A stretch of DNA of 40,471 nt from assembly GCA_005881895.1 (NCBI GenBank), contig VBCG01000059.1, positions 1 through 40,471 on the forward strand. The letters are read 5' to 3'. The number at the start of each line of letters is the position of its first letter. The stretch's first letter is position 1. The DNA comes from Betaproteobacteria bacterium. Its GTDB lineage: Bacteria; Pseudomonadota; Gammaproteobacteria; Burkholderiales; Casimicrobiaceae. The translations under genes were made by a program, and so were the position numbers. The notes under the pieces were generated by a model. The model worked only from the letters and a program-made list of their open reading frames with translations, searched no databases and had not been told where the DNA came from. Below, one piece after another: positions 1 to 12,357 of the stretch.

Positions 1-8
1 AGAATGTC

Positions 9-908
9 ATGCAATCCCGCAACGTTCGCAACGCCTGCATTACGATTCCACTGATACTTGCGCTCGTCAGCGCCTCCGCCATCGGACAGGAACTGACCGG
101 CGTGCTGAAGAAGGTCAAGGAAAGCGGCGAGATCACGCTCGGTCATCGCGATGCATCGGTGCCGTTCTCGTATCTCGACGACAAACAGCAGCCGGTCGGT
201 TATTCGATGGACCTCTGGAAGACCGAGCTCAAGCTGCCGGCGCTGAAGATCAAGTACAACCCGGTGACCTCCGCAACACGGATCCCGCTCGTCGCGAACG
301 GCACCGTCGACATCGAATGCGGTTCGACGGTCAACAACCCCGAACGCCAGGCCCAGGTCGGATTCAGCGTGACGACGTTCATCGTGTCGACGAAATTCAT
401 CGCCAAAAAAGCGAACAACCTGAAGACGCTGAACGATCTGAAAGGCAAAACTGTCGTCTGTACCGCGGGCACCAACACGCTAGCGCGAGTGAACGGCCTC
501 AACACCAAACACAATCTCGGCATGACGGTGTTGACGGGCAAGGATCATGCAGAGTCATTGTTGATGGTCGATACCAATCGCGCGGCGGCGTTCTTCGAGG
601 ACGACATCCTGCTGACGGGACTCGCGGCGAACTCACGCAATCCCGCCGAATGGGCGATAGGTACCGAGGCGTACAGCATCGATCCCTACGCGTTGATGCT
701 CCCGCGCGGCGATGCGGCGTTCAAGCGCGTCGTCGATAGCGCGCTAACCGGCCTGATGAAGAGCGGCGAGATCCTGAAGATCTACGACAAGTGGTTCGCG
801 AAGCCGATTCCGCCGAAGAATGTCACTCTCAATTTCCCGCTGAGCCCCGCGCTCAAGAAGGCAATCGAAAAGCCGACCGATTCGCCGGATCCCGCCGCAT
901 ACGAATGA
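9..908 (+). CDS. Amino-acid ABC transporter substrate-binding protein (GltI-like)
   Basis: Periplasmic solute-binding protein of the polar amino-acid uptake family (SBP_bac_3), most like glutamate/aspartate receptors, which deliver ligand to an inner-membrane ABC permease. The 299-residue product starts with a signal peptide (hydrophobic stretch about residues 12-26, likely cut near SAIGQ; no lipobox Cys). Family stretches are clear: the PFSYLDD region, VTSATRIPLVANGTVD, ECGSTVNNPERQ, a DLKGKTV segment and a YDKWFAKP segment near the C-terminus. Against the family as I remember it, about seven residues are missing after GYSMDL, where the first long helix should be. No permease or ATPase gene lies downstream; they could lie left of the window. 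The ATG chosen is only 8 bases from the edge, so a longer start cannot be excluded. Confidence 0.88.
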   Translation: MQSRNVRNACITIPLILALVSASAIGQELTGVLKKVKESGEITLGHRDASVPFSYLDDKQQPVGYSMDLWKTELKLPALKIKYNPVTSATRIPLVANGTVDIECGSTVNNPERQAQVGFSVTTFIVSTKFIAKKANNLKTLNDLKGKTVVCTAGTNTLARVNGLNTKHNLGMTVLTGKDHAESLLMVDTNRAAAFFEDDILLTGLAANSRNPAEWAIGTEAYSIDPYALMLPRGDAAFKRVVDSALTGLMKSGEILKIYDKWFAKPIPPKNVTLNFPLSPALKKAIEKPTDSPDPAAYE

Positions 909-1001
909 GCGCCGCAGGGCCGTCCCAAAGAGCGCGCACTGCAGTCTGCCGAGGGAGCAGCGCAGCGGCCGCATTGGCCACCCCGGCCGCAAGCGTGGGG
1001 G
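905..1001 (+). repeat. Dispersed intergenic repeat, short copy C
   Basis: Its left end (GAGCGCCGCAGGGCC) and right end (CGGCCGCATTGGCC...GGCCGCAAGCGTGGGGG) match the two ends of the long copy at 14854-15071, while the middle is shorter. It begins at the stop codon of the solute-binding gene and ends 3 bases before the next start codon, so it supplies the whole intergenic spacer and the ribosome-binding region of the next gene. Confidence 0.7.
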
Positions 1002-1004
1002 CAC

Positions 1005-1595
1005 ATGCCCATTCGCCGTGAACGCCTGCCGCCGCTTGACACTGATGCGCTGACTGAAGCGCAACGTCGTGCTGCTGCCGAGCTCGTTGCCGGACCGCGC
1101 GGCGGCGTTATCGGCCCGTTCGTGCCGCTGCTGCGCAGCCCCGAGTTGATGGAGCACGCGCAGCGGATGGGCGAGTACCTGCGTTATCGCAGCGCAATCG
1201 GCACGCGACTCTCCGAGTTGGTGATCCTGCTGATCGCCCGCTTCTGGTCGCAGCAGGTCGAATGGGCGATTCATGCGCCGATCGCCGCCGACGTCGGCAT
1301 TGCCGCGGACACGATCACCGCGATTGCCGCGGGACGACGGCCCACGACGTTGACGGACGACGAAACGCTCGTCTACGACTTCTGCTTCGAGTTGAACGTG
1401 AACCAGGACATAAGCGATTCGACGTTCGACCGCGCCCTCGCACGCTTCGGCGAGCAGGGCGTCGTCGATCTGCTAGGCATCAATGGCTACTACACGTTGC
1501 TGGCGATGGTGATGAACGGCGCGCGAACCGCGCCGGCAGAATCAACCAGCACACCGCTCCCCCTGCTCCCTGCCCGAACGTGGTTTGCTACGTGA
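1005..1595 (+). CDS. Carboxymuconolactone decarboxylase family protein
   Basis: A 196-residue member of the AhpD/carboxymuconolactone-decarboxylase fold family. It carries the ELVILLIARFWSQQVEWAIH region typical of the non-peroxidase branch (E-W-x-x-H), and it lacks the CxxC pair used by AhpD-type peroxidases, so a redox role is unlikely. The substrate is unknown; related proteins act on gamma-carboxymuconolactone or similar lactones, or have no assigned role. The start is an ATG preceded by a G-rich tract that belongs to the repeat just upstream. The gene ends one base from the stop codon of glmM, which is read from the other strand. Confidence 0.75.
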   Translation: MPIRRERLPPLDTDALTEAQRRAAAELVAGPRGGVIGPFVPLLRSPELMEHAQRMGEYLRYRSAIGTRLSELVILLIARFWSQQVEWAIHAPIAADVGIAADTITAIAAGRRPTTLTDDETLVYDFCFELNVNQDISDSTFDRALARFGEQGVVDLLGINGYYTLLAMVMNGARTAPAESTSTPLPLLPARTWFAT

Positions 1596-1596
1596 G

Positions 1597-2967
1597 CTAT
1601 TGAACCGCCTGGCTCGCGGCCGCGGCGATCGCATGCGCCAGCGATTCTGCGCAGCGATCGGCCAGCGCCTTGTCGCGCGCCTCGACCATCACGCGCAGAA
1701 CCGGCTCGGTCCCGGAGGGCCGCAGCAGCACGCGACCGGTAGTGCCGAGCGATGTTAGAACCTCCGTTTCCGCGGCGCGCACCGCGATGTTCGTTTTCCA
1801 ATCCCAATCACGCATGACCGGCACGCTGATCAGCCGCTGCGGAAACAGCACGACCGGCGCAGCCGCTTCCGCGAGGGACGTCCGTTGTTCGATCACCGCG
1901 CGGAGCACCGCAAGCGCGGCCACGATCGCGTCGCCGGTCGTGTGCTTGTCGAGACAGATGATGTGCCCCGAATTTTCGCCGCCCAAGTGCCACCGTCTGG
2001 CGAGCAGTTGCTCCAGCACGTAGCGATCGCCGACTTTCGCGCGGTCGAGCGCGATACCTTCACGCGCCAACGCTTGCTCGAAGCCGAGATTGCTCATCAG
2101 CGTTCCGACGACGCCGCCCGACAAGACGCCCCGCCGTTGATAATCGCGGGCAATGACGAACAGCAGTTGATCGCCGTCGTAGATCACGCCTGCACGATCA
2201 ACCATGACCAGCCGGTCGCCGTCGCCGTCGAGCGCAATGCCGAAGTCGGCGCCGTTGCGCATCACTTCTTCGACCAGCCGCTGTGGTTTCGCGGCGCCGC
2301 AGTCGGCGTTGATGTTCATGCCATTCGGCTCATCGCCGATCGCAATGACGTCGGCGCCAAGCTCGTGCAACACCGGCGGCGCGATGTGGTAGCCCGCGCC
2401 GTGCGCGCAGTCGACGACGAGGCGCAATCCACGCAAGTCGAGCTCGGACGGAAACGTGCTCTTGCAAAATTCGATGTAGCGGCCCGCCGCATCGTCGATC
2501 CGCCGCGCTTTGCCAAGCTCTGCTGACGGCGCGCACGCGAGCGGCATGTCCATTGCGTGCTCGATTTCCGCCTCGACGGAGTCCGGCAACTTGGCACCTG
2601 CCGCTGAAAAGAACTTGATGCCGTTGTCGTCGAAGGGATTGTGCGACGCACTGACAACCACGCCGGCGGAAAGGCGCAACGCGCGCGTGAGATACGCGAT
2701 CCCCGGCGTCGGTAACGGTCCGCACAGATAAACGTCCACCCCCGCCGCGGAAAATCCGGATTCCAGCGCCGCTTCCAGCAGATAGCCCGAGATTCGCGTG
2801 TCCTTGCCGATCAGCACACTCGGGCGCTCGCCGCGCCTCGAGCCGTCGGCCGCCGCAAGCGTACGTCCGGCGGCCCAGCCGAGCTTCAAAATCAGCTCCG
2901 GCGTGATCGGCAGTTGGCCCACACGACCGCGTATGCCGTCGGTGCCGAAGTAATGTCGCTGCGTCAT
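1597..2967 (-). CDS. glmM: Phosphoglucosamine mutase
   Basis: Converts glucosamine-6-phosphate to glucosamine-1-phosphate in the cytoplasm, feeding UDP-GlcNAc for peptidoglycan and LPS. The 456-residue product has the expected start ([17 protein letters not shown]), the active-site loop [15 protein letters not shown] (phosphorylated Ser about residue 108), the metal loop DGDGDR, the sugar loop GGENSGH and the phosphate-binding RPSGTEP near the C-terminus. The frame is open upstream to 3213, but the homologous start is the ATG at 2967, which overlaps the folP stop (ATGA), a sign of translational coupling. folP-glmM order is usual in beta- and gammaproteobacteria. Confidence 0.97.
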   Translation of the reverse strand: MTQRHYFGTDGIRGRVGQLPITPELILKLGWAAGRTLAAADGSRRGERPSVLIGKDTRISGYLLEAALESGFSAAGVDVYLCGPLPTPGIAYLTRALRLSAGVVVSASHNPFDDNGIKFFSAAGAKLPDSVEAEIEHAMDMPLACAPSAELGKARRIDDAAGRYIEFCKSTFPSELDLRGLRLVVDCAHGAGYHIAPPVLHELGADVIAIGDEPNGMNINADCGAAKPQRLVEEVMRNGADFGIALDGDGDRLVMVDRAGVIYDGDQLLFVIARDYQRRGVLSGGVVGTLMSNLGFEQALAREGIALDRAKVGDRYVLEQLLARRWHLGGENSGHIICLDKHTTGDAIVAALAVLRAVIEQRTSLAEAAAPVVLFPQRLISVPVMRDWDWKTNIAVRAAETEVLTSLGTTGRVLLRPSGTEPVLRVMVEARDKALADRCAESLAHAIAAAASQAVQ

Positions 2968-3806
2968 GATGTCGCCTCGTTCCCTTTTTCGATTGCCCAC
3001 CAGACCTTCAGCGCGTCGACCGTCTCCCTGACGTCGTGAACGCGAATAATCGATGCGCCATGCGCCACTGCCGAAAGCGCCGCGGCAATGCTCGCGGCGA
3101 GCCGGTCGTCGGCCGATCGGCCGGTCAGCGCACCGAGCGTCGATTTGCGCGAGAGGCCGGCGACGATCGGGAATCCCAGCGATGCGATCGCCGGCAGATT
3201 CCTTAATAAGCACAAATTATGCGCGACTGTCTTGCCGAAACCAAAGCCGGGATCGACGGCGATGCGCTCCGCCGCGATGCCCGCCGACGTGCATGCAACA
3301 ACGCGCTCCTCGAGAAAGCGTCGCACGTCCGCGACCACATCGCCATACACCGGCGCGCTCTGCATCGTACGCGGCTCTCCCTGCATATGCATCAGGCACA
3401 CGGCGACATCGCGTTTCGCAGCGATCTCGAGCGTTTCGGGCGCCCGCAACGCCCGTACGTCGTTGATCATCGATGCACCTGCCGAAATTGCAGCACGCAT
3501 TACGGCGGGCTTCATCGTGTCCACCGAAATCACCGCGTCATCCCGCGCAAGCGTCTCGACGATCGGAATGACGCGCTCGATTTCGTCTGGTTCGGACGTC
3601 GGCGACGCGCCGGGTCGCGTCGATTCGCCGCCAATGTCGATGAGGTCGGCGCCGTCGGAAAGCATCTTGCGCGCATGGGCGAGCGCGCGATCGAAATCGA
3701 GGAAACGTCCGCCGTCGGAAAAAGAATCCGGCGTTACATTCAGAACGCCCATGACACGCGGACGCGACAGATCGAGCAGATGACGGCCGCAGCGAAGGAT
3801 CGGCAT
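2964..3806 (-). CDS. folP: Dihydropteroate synthase
   Basis: Condenses p-aminobenzoate with 7,8-dihydropterin pyrophosphate in folate synthesis; the target of sulfonamides. Family motifs are complete: [15 protein letters not shown] (pyrophosphate loop), [11 protein letters not shown], a SVDTMKP strand, [24 protein letters not shown] and the pterin-site SRKST. The chosen ATG gives 280 residues; the frame stays open to 3854, and that start would add 16 residues (MAGHSPLIREAVPIRH) not expected in the family. Its stop overlaps the glmM start by four bases, and about 190 bases separate it from ftsH upstream. Confidence 0.95.
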   Translation of the reverse strand: MPILRCGRHLLDLSRPRVMGVLNVTPDSFSDGGRFLDFDRALAHARKMLSDGADLIDIGGESTRPGASPTSEPDEIERVIPIVETLARDDAVISVDTMKPAVMRAAISAGASMINDVRALRAPETLEIAAKRDVAVCLMHMQGEPRTMQSAPVYGDVVADVRRFLEERVVACTSAGIAAERIAVDPGFGFGKTVAHNLCLLRNLPAIASLGFPIVAGLSRKSTLGALTGRSADDRLAASIAAALSAVAHGASIIRVHDVRETVDALKVWWAIEKGNEATS

Positions 3807-3994
3807 GTGGCGTATCGGTACAGCTTCGCGGATCAGCGGTGAATGCCCGGCCAAGCCCGTGGGCCACGCTGGCCGTCACGGGTGGCGCGGCGAGGAAGTC
3901 GTTGGGTCGACGACGAAGCCGCGCCGGGTACCCGTAGGCCAGCGATTGTGGCCTCCGGGCGCAGGATGGGCATTCCCGATGAGCTACTGCAAGA
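3807..3994 (-). other. ftsH-folP intergenic region with hairpin
   Basis: No gene is seen. A compact imperfect hairpin lies at 3856-3882 (outer stem CCCGTG/CACGGG, inner stem GGCC/GGCC, 5-base loop, 2-base bulge). It has no U-tract, so it is not a classical terminator. It may be an mRNA-processing or stability element between ftsH and folP. Confidence 0.4.
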
Positions 3995-5878
<1,884 letters not shown>

Positions 5879-5966
5879 ACGTTGCTCCTTGCAGCGCTAA
5901 AATTCGCCCGGGCGACCGCGCCGGGCCAGCACACGCCAATCCATTACGTATAGCGGAACCAATTGG

Positions 5967-5972
5967 ATTCTA
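5967..5972 (-). promoter_or_regulatory. Candidate -10 element of ftsH
   Basis: On the minus strand this reads TAGAAT (5 of 6 to the sigma70 -10 consensus), about 90 bases upstream of the ftsH start in the 188-base rlmE-ftsH gap. The matching -35 (TGGCCG at 17-base spacing) is weak. I looked for a sigma32-type element; only a lone CTTGAT-like box is seen, without a matching CCCCAT-type -10. Confidence 0.35.
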
Positions 5973-6066
5973 GCGCCTCGATGCAGACACGGCCACCGAA
6001 AGTACGCAGTTTTCGTGCCAAATCCGATGATTTCGATCAAGTTATGGTCGAAGACTCGATCCGCAT

Positions 6067-6714
6067 TCACCGGTCGAGTCGCCTTTTGGCGACAATGAAA
6101 ATCTCCCTGCTGCGATCACGCGATGCCTTGGGCTTGCGTACGTAGACCTTGACGAAATGTTCCGCCACCGCGCGCTGGAATTCTGCCAGCCCGGCGCCCT
6201 GGAAGAGTTTGACGACGAAGTCGCCGCCGGGTTGCAGCGCAGTGGAAGCAAATTCGAGTGCCAACTCAGCCAGATGAACGCTCCGCGCCTGATCGACGCT
6301 GTCGATACCCGACAAGTTGGGGGCCATGTCGGATAGGACAAGATCGACGCGTGCGGCGCCCAGGGCGGCCTGAACCGCCGCCAGGCCTTCGTCGCTCGAA
6401 AAATCGGCCTGCACGAAGGTCATACCGGGAAGGGGTGTCATCGGCAGAATGTCGACGGCGAGTATCTTTGCCTGCGGACCCAGCCGCTCGCGCAATACCT
6501 GGCACCAGCTTCCCGGCGCCGCGCCGAGATCGACAACCGACATCCCGCGCCGGAACAGCTTGTCTTTCTCGGCCAGCTCGATCAGTTTGAATGCGGATCG
6601 CGAGCGATAACCGAGCCGCTGTGCCTCCTTCACGTATGGATCGGTGACATGCTCGTGCATCCACGCCTTGTTGAAGCGGTGTTTCTTGCCTGATGGGTTC
6701 AGCGTTTTCGCCAT
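6067..6714 (-). CDS. rlmE: 23S rRNA (uridine-2'-O)-methyltransferase RlmE
   Basis: FtsJ/RrmJ-type enzyme that methylates the ribose of U2552 (E. coli numbering) in the 23S A-loop late in 50S assembly, using S-adenosylmethionine. The 215-residue product has the SAM site VVDLGAAPGSWCQVL, the DILPM segment, the FSSDEG/VDLVLSDMAPNLSG region and the KLFQG motif, which together hold the K-D-K-E catalytic set. It lies between yhbY and ftsH as in other betaproteobacteria, but here it starts only 37 bases after a PIN toxin gene, so it may be partly transcribed from the toxin-antitoxin promoter. Confidence 0.95.
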   Translation of the reverse strand: MAKTLNPSGKKHRFNKAWMHEHVTDPYVKEAQRLGYRSRSAFKLIELAEKDKLFRRGMSVVDLGAAPGSWCQVLRERLGPQAKILAVDILPMTPLPGMTFVQADFSSDEGLAAVQAALGAARVDLVLSDMAPNLSGIDSVDQARSVHLAELALEFASTALQPGGDFVVKLFQGAGLAEFQRAVAEHFVKVYVRKPKASRDRSREIFIVAKRRLDR

Positions 6715-6751
6715 TGCGTCTGGTCAGCCAGCGATCGCCGGGCGACCACAA

Positions 6752-7129
6752 TCAAACGAGCATGACGAGCTCTGAATACGGTTTCATCGCCGCGTCCGCC
6801 GTCATGAGATGAAGCGGCTCGAGGATCGCCTGCGCGACCAATAGCCGGTCAAATGGATCGCGGTGATGCAGGGGCAAAGCTGCGACCCGCGAAGCGTGCA
6901 ACGCCGAGACCGGCAATTCGGCAAAACCGCTGGCTCCGATGCCCGCAACAAGTTGATCGAGCGACACGCTCAACTTTCCGATGCCCGTCTTGATCGCGGC
7001 CTCCCAGATCGACGCGGCGCTGATGAAAACTTCATTCGCACGCCCGATCTCGGCCCGCGCCTTTCGGGAAAGCCTGCTCGAGTCGGCCAAGAACCAGAGG
7101 AATATCTGCGTGTCGAGGAGCAGCCTCAC
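6752..7129 (-). CDS. Type II toxin, PIN domain (VapC-like)
   Basis: A 125-residue PIN-domain protein, predicted to be a Mg-dependent RNase toxin blocked by the antitoxin encoded just upstream. Acidic residues expected for catalysis are visible: Asp6 in LLLDTQIFLW, Glu43 in SIWEAAIK, Asp94 in HHRDPFDRLLVAQA and Asp112 in the MTADAAM strand. The start is a GTG whose last two bases share the antitoxin stop (GTGA), implying translational coupling. The LLLDTQ and DPFDRLL forms resemble the Sll0205-type PIN subgroup more than classical VapC of plasmid origin. The target RNA cannot be inferred. Confidence 0.88.
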   Translation of the reverse strand: MRLLLDTQIFLWFLADSSRLSRKARAEIGRANEVFISAASIWEAAIKTGIGKLSVSLDQLVAGIGASGFAELPVSALHASRVAALPLHHRDPFDRLLVAQAILEPLHLMTADAAMKPYSELVMLV

Positions 7130-7374
7130 ACGTTCCCTTCAAACGCATCGAGCGTCTCGGGCGGCAGCGGCGCATCGAAATCGGGGGCAATCTTGATCCT
7201 GCCCTTCAGAAAACCCGGTTTGCGCACGCGCCTGGCAGGCGCGATAGGCACCAGCTTCGCGACGGGCTTCCCTGCCTTGGCGATCACGATCTCGACGCCG
7301 TCCGCGACACGATCGACAAGGCGTGACAGATTTGTCTTAGCCTCGTGCATATTGACTTGCGCCCTGTCGTTCAT
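7126..7374 (-). CDS. Type II antitoxin, Phd/YefM family
   Basis: An 82-residue antitoxin. The N-terminal part (VNMHEAKTNLSRLVDRVADGVEIVIAKAGKPVAKLVPI) is the Phd/YefM DNA-binding fold; the C-terminal part (FLKGRIKIAPDFDAPLPPETLDAF) is the usual toxin-wrapping tail seen with PIN toxins. It is first in the operon and overlaps the toxin start by four bases. Phd proteins usually repress their own promoter together with the toxin, and overlapping palindromes at 7392-7406 sit right at the predicted transcription start. An internal ATG at residue 9 is an alternative start. Confidence 0.88.
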   Translation of the reverse strand: MNDRAQVNMHEAKTNLSRLVDRVADGVEIVIAKAGKPVAKLVPIAPARRVRKPGFLKGRIKIAPDFDAPLPPETLDAFEGNV

Positions 7375-7391
7375 TTATCGATCCGTTTAAA

Positions 7392-7406
7392 CTTAGCTAA
7401 GCTTAG
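7392..7406 (-). promoter_or_regulatory. Candidate Phd operator: overlapping palindromes
   Basis: Two perfect 10-base palindromes, CTTAGCTAAG (7392-7401) and CTAAGCTTAG (7397-7406), share five bases. They lie 18-32 bases upstream of the antitoxin ATG, at and just before the predicted transcription start. Such nested palindromes fit cooperative binding of two antitoxin dimers. Confidence 0.55.
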
Positions 7407-7433
7407 TCTACATGGTTGCTCGTGCCTTTGCAA
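7405..7433 (-). promoter_or_regulatory. Sigma70-like promoter of the toxin-antitoxin operon
   Basis: Minus strand: -35 TTGCAA (7428-7433), 17-base spacer, -10 TAGACT (7405-7410). The -10 touches the overlapping palindromes at 7392-7406, so repressor bound there would block it. Confidence 0.5.
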
Positions 7434-7438
7434 TATGT

Positions 7439-7456
7439 ATATGGCCTTAGCCATAT
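7439..7456. repeat. Perfect inverted repeat between toxin-antitoxin pair and yhbY
   Basis: ATATGGC - CTTA - GCCATAT, two perfect 7-base arms with a 4-base loop, in the 120-base divergent region. It lies just upstream of the toxin-antitoxin -35 and about 40 bases before yhbY, so it could be a second operator serving either side. No U-tract follows. Confidence 0.45.
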
Positions 7457-7494
7457 GCTGTCCTGGCTTGCGGCGCCCGCGATAGACTACGCGG

Positions 7495-7992
7495 GTGAAT
7501 AATGTGACCGCCGAGCAACGTCGCGCGTTGCGCGCCAAGGCGCACCACCTGCGTCCCGTTGTCGCGGTCGGTATGCACGGATTGACGCCGGCCGTGCTGC
7601 ACGAGATCGATAGTGCGCTCAAAGCGCATGAGTTGATCAAGATCCGCGTGTTCAGCGACGTGCGCAGCGAGCGCGATGCGCTGCTGGCGCGAATCTGCGG
7701 CGAGCTCGAATGCGCGCCGGTCCAGCACTTGGGCAAATTGCTGATCGTCTGGCGACACAATCCCGATTTGCACCGCGCGGCAGGCGATGACAACAAGCCG
7801 AGGCGTGCCCGTGGGGTCCGCCGCCTGCCGGTCAAGTCACCCGAAAGTCGCGACGAGAAATCTTCGCGCTCGCGCATCGCCCCGCCTACAGGCACGCCGC
7901 GCGCGCCTTCTCGACGCCGGCGCAACGGTACCGATTCGGCAGTCGACCATCGCGGAAGCGACCAATCGCGCAGGCGCCGGCGCGCACATTGA
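7495..7992 (+). CDS. yhbY: YhbY/CRM-domain RNA-binding protein
   Basis: Ribosome-assembly factor with the CRS1-YhbY (CRM) domain, which binds pre-50S particles in E. coli. Residues 1-95 or so hold the domain: LRAKAHHLRPVVAVGMHGLTPAVLHEI with the GxxG-type loop, KAHELIKIRVFSD, and GKLLIVWRHN. E. coli YhbY is about 97 residues; here about 65 extra residues follow, very rich in Arg, Ser and Pro and probably disordered, perhaps adding RNA affinity. The start is a GTG (MNNVTAEQRRAL); a second in-frame GTG lies three codons on. Divergence from the rlmE-ftsH block is the usual betaproteobacterial arrangement. Confidence 0.9.
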   Translation: MNNVTAEQRRALRAKAHHLRPVVAVGMHGLTPAVLHEIDSALKAHELIKIRVFSDVRSERDALLARICGELECAPVQHLGKLLIVWRHNPDLHRAAGDDNKPRRARGVRRLPVKSPESRDEKSSRSRIAPPTGTPRAPSRRRRNGTDSAVDHRGSDQSRRRRRAH

Positions 7993-7999
7993 AAAATCG

Positions 8000-8629
8000 A
8001 TGAAGCCGACGAGAACGATTTTCGCCGTGCTATGGACGTTCGCGGTGTTATGCACCGCGTCGCTCGTTTGGGCCGACGAGCCCGATCACGCAATCCACGA
8101 AGAGCTGCGCGGCGTCTTGCACGAGGTGGTGGCATCGATCAACAGCGCCCAGTACGACAAGATGCTGCCCTATCTCACCGAGAACATCGAGGCGACCAGC
8201 GTCACGCAGGAAGTGATGTCCGGTCGCGCCGATGTGTCGAAGTATTTTCAGACGTGGTTCGGGCCGACCGGCTACATGCGTTCAATGGAGATGAAACTCG
8301 ATGCCGACAACCTGACCGAGCTTTAGCTGGACAAGAGCTGGGGGCTCGTGCGCGGCAAAGCTCTCGAGCACTACGAGGCGAAAGACGGCGACCTGTTCGA
8401 TTTCGTCACGCGATGGACCGCCGTGATGGTCCGCAGCGACGATGGCAAGTGGCGGCTCCGCGCCATCCACTTCGGCACCAACCATCTCGACAATCCGGTG
8501 CTGACCAAAGTGCAGCGCACGTTGATCCGCGACGGCATCATCGCGGCGATCATCGCTCTCTTGATCGGCTCGGCGGTAGGTTGGTGGCTTGGCCGCAAGC
8601 GCAGTCGTGTCGCGGCGGCGCAGCCCTGA
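8000..8629 (+). pseudogene. NTF2/SnoaL-like exported protein with membrane tail, split by in-frame TAG
   Basis: The frame reads from ATG 8000 through a signal-type N-terminus (FAVLWTFAVLCTASLVWA), an NTF2-like body (HEELRGVLHEVVASINSAQYDKMLPYLTENIEAT...), then TAG at 8324-8326 after LTEL. It resumes in the same frame at once (LDKSWGLVRGKALEHYEAKDGDLFDFVTRWTAVMVRSDDGKWRLRAIHFGTN) and ends with a membrane helix (about IAAIIALLIGSAVGWWLG) and a basic tail. Read through, it would give 209 residues plus one unknown. No other stop or frameshift is seen, so this is one recent nonsense change, a sequence error, or readthrough. It starts 7 bases after yhbY. The function of the family member is unknown. 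Confidence 0.8.
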
Positions 8630-8638
8630 CGCGCGCGC

Positions 8639-9115
8639 TTAGGCGTAGCGGACGCCGAGAATCTCGTAGACGCGTGTGCCGCCTGGCGCGTCGACCTCGG
8701 CGATATCGCCTTCCGATTTGCCAATCAGCGCACGAGCAATCGGCGAGCTGACCGAAATCTTCCCCTGCTTGATGTCGGCTTCGTCGTCGCCGACGATTTG
8801 ATAACTCACGCGCTCGCCGGCGTCGCTGTCTTCGAGCTCGACCGTCGCGCCAAACACGACCCGGCCCTCGCCGTGGATCGCTTGCGGATCAATCACGTGG
8901 GCGTTCGCAAGCTTGTGCTCGATATCGCGGATGCGCGCTTCGAGGAAGCCTTGCCGATCCTTCGCGGCATCGTAGTCGGCGTTCTCCGAAATGTCGCCGT
9001 GCGAGCGGGCCTCGGCGAGCGCGTGCATCACCGCCGGCCGCTCAACTGTTTTCAGCCGCTTGAGCTCGGTCTTGAGGCGCTCGGCGCCTTCGATCGTCAT
9101 CGGAATTCGGGCCAT
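8639..9115 (-). CDS. greA: Transcription elongation factor GreA
   Basis: Binds RNA polymerase in the secondary channel and stimulates cleavage of backtracked transcripts. The 158-residue length is standard. The N-terminal coiled coil includes GAERLKTELKRLKTVERP and the tip motif HGDISENADYDAAKDRQ, with the Asp/Glu pair that coordinates the catalytic Mg. The C-terminal FKBP-like domain has the TVELED, YQIVGDDEAD and SVSSPIARALIGK segments. It starts 9 bases after carB and ends 9 bases from the gene on the other strand. A carAB-greA transcript is common in betaproteobacteria. Confidence 0.96.
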   Translation of the reverse strand: MARIPMTIEGAERLKTELKRLKTVERPAVMHALAEARSHGDISENADYDAAKDRQGFLEARIRDIEHKLANAHVIDPQAIHGEGRVVFGATVELEDSDAGERVSYQIVGDDEADIKQGKISVSSPIARALIGKSEGDIAEVDAPGGTRVYEILGVRYA

Positions 9116-9124
9116 GTCTGTCGC

Positions 9125-12355
<3,231 letters not shown>

Positions 12356-12357
12356 TG

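Noticed and set aside
3856-3882. Hairpin between ftsH and folP as another copy of the dispersed repeat
   Set aside because: Only short GGCC-type words are shared; the conserved ends are missing.
8324-8326. TAG as a pyrrolysine codon
   Set aside because: No pyl genes are in view and pyrrolysine is not expected in betaproteobacteria; the residue context gives no support.
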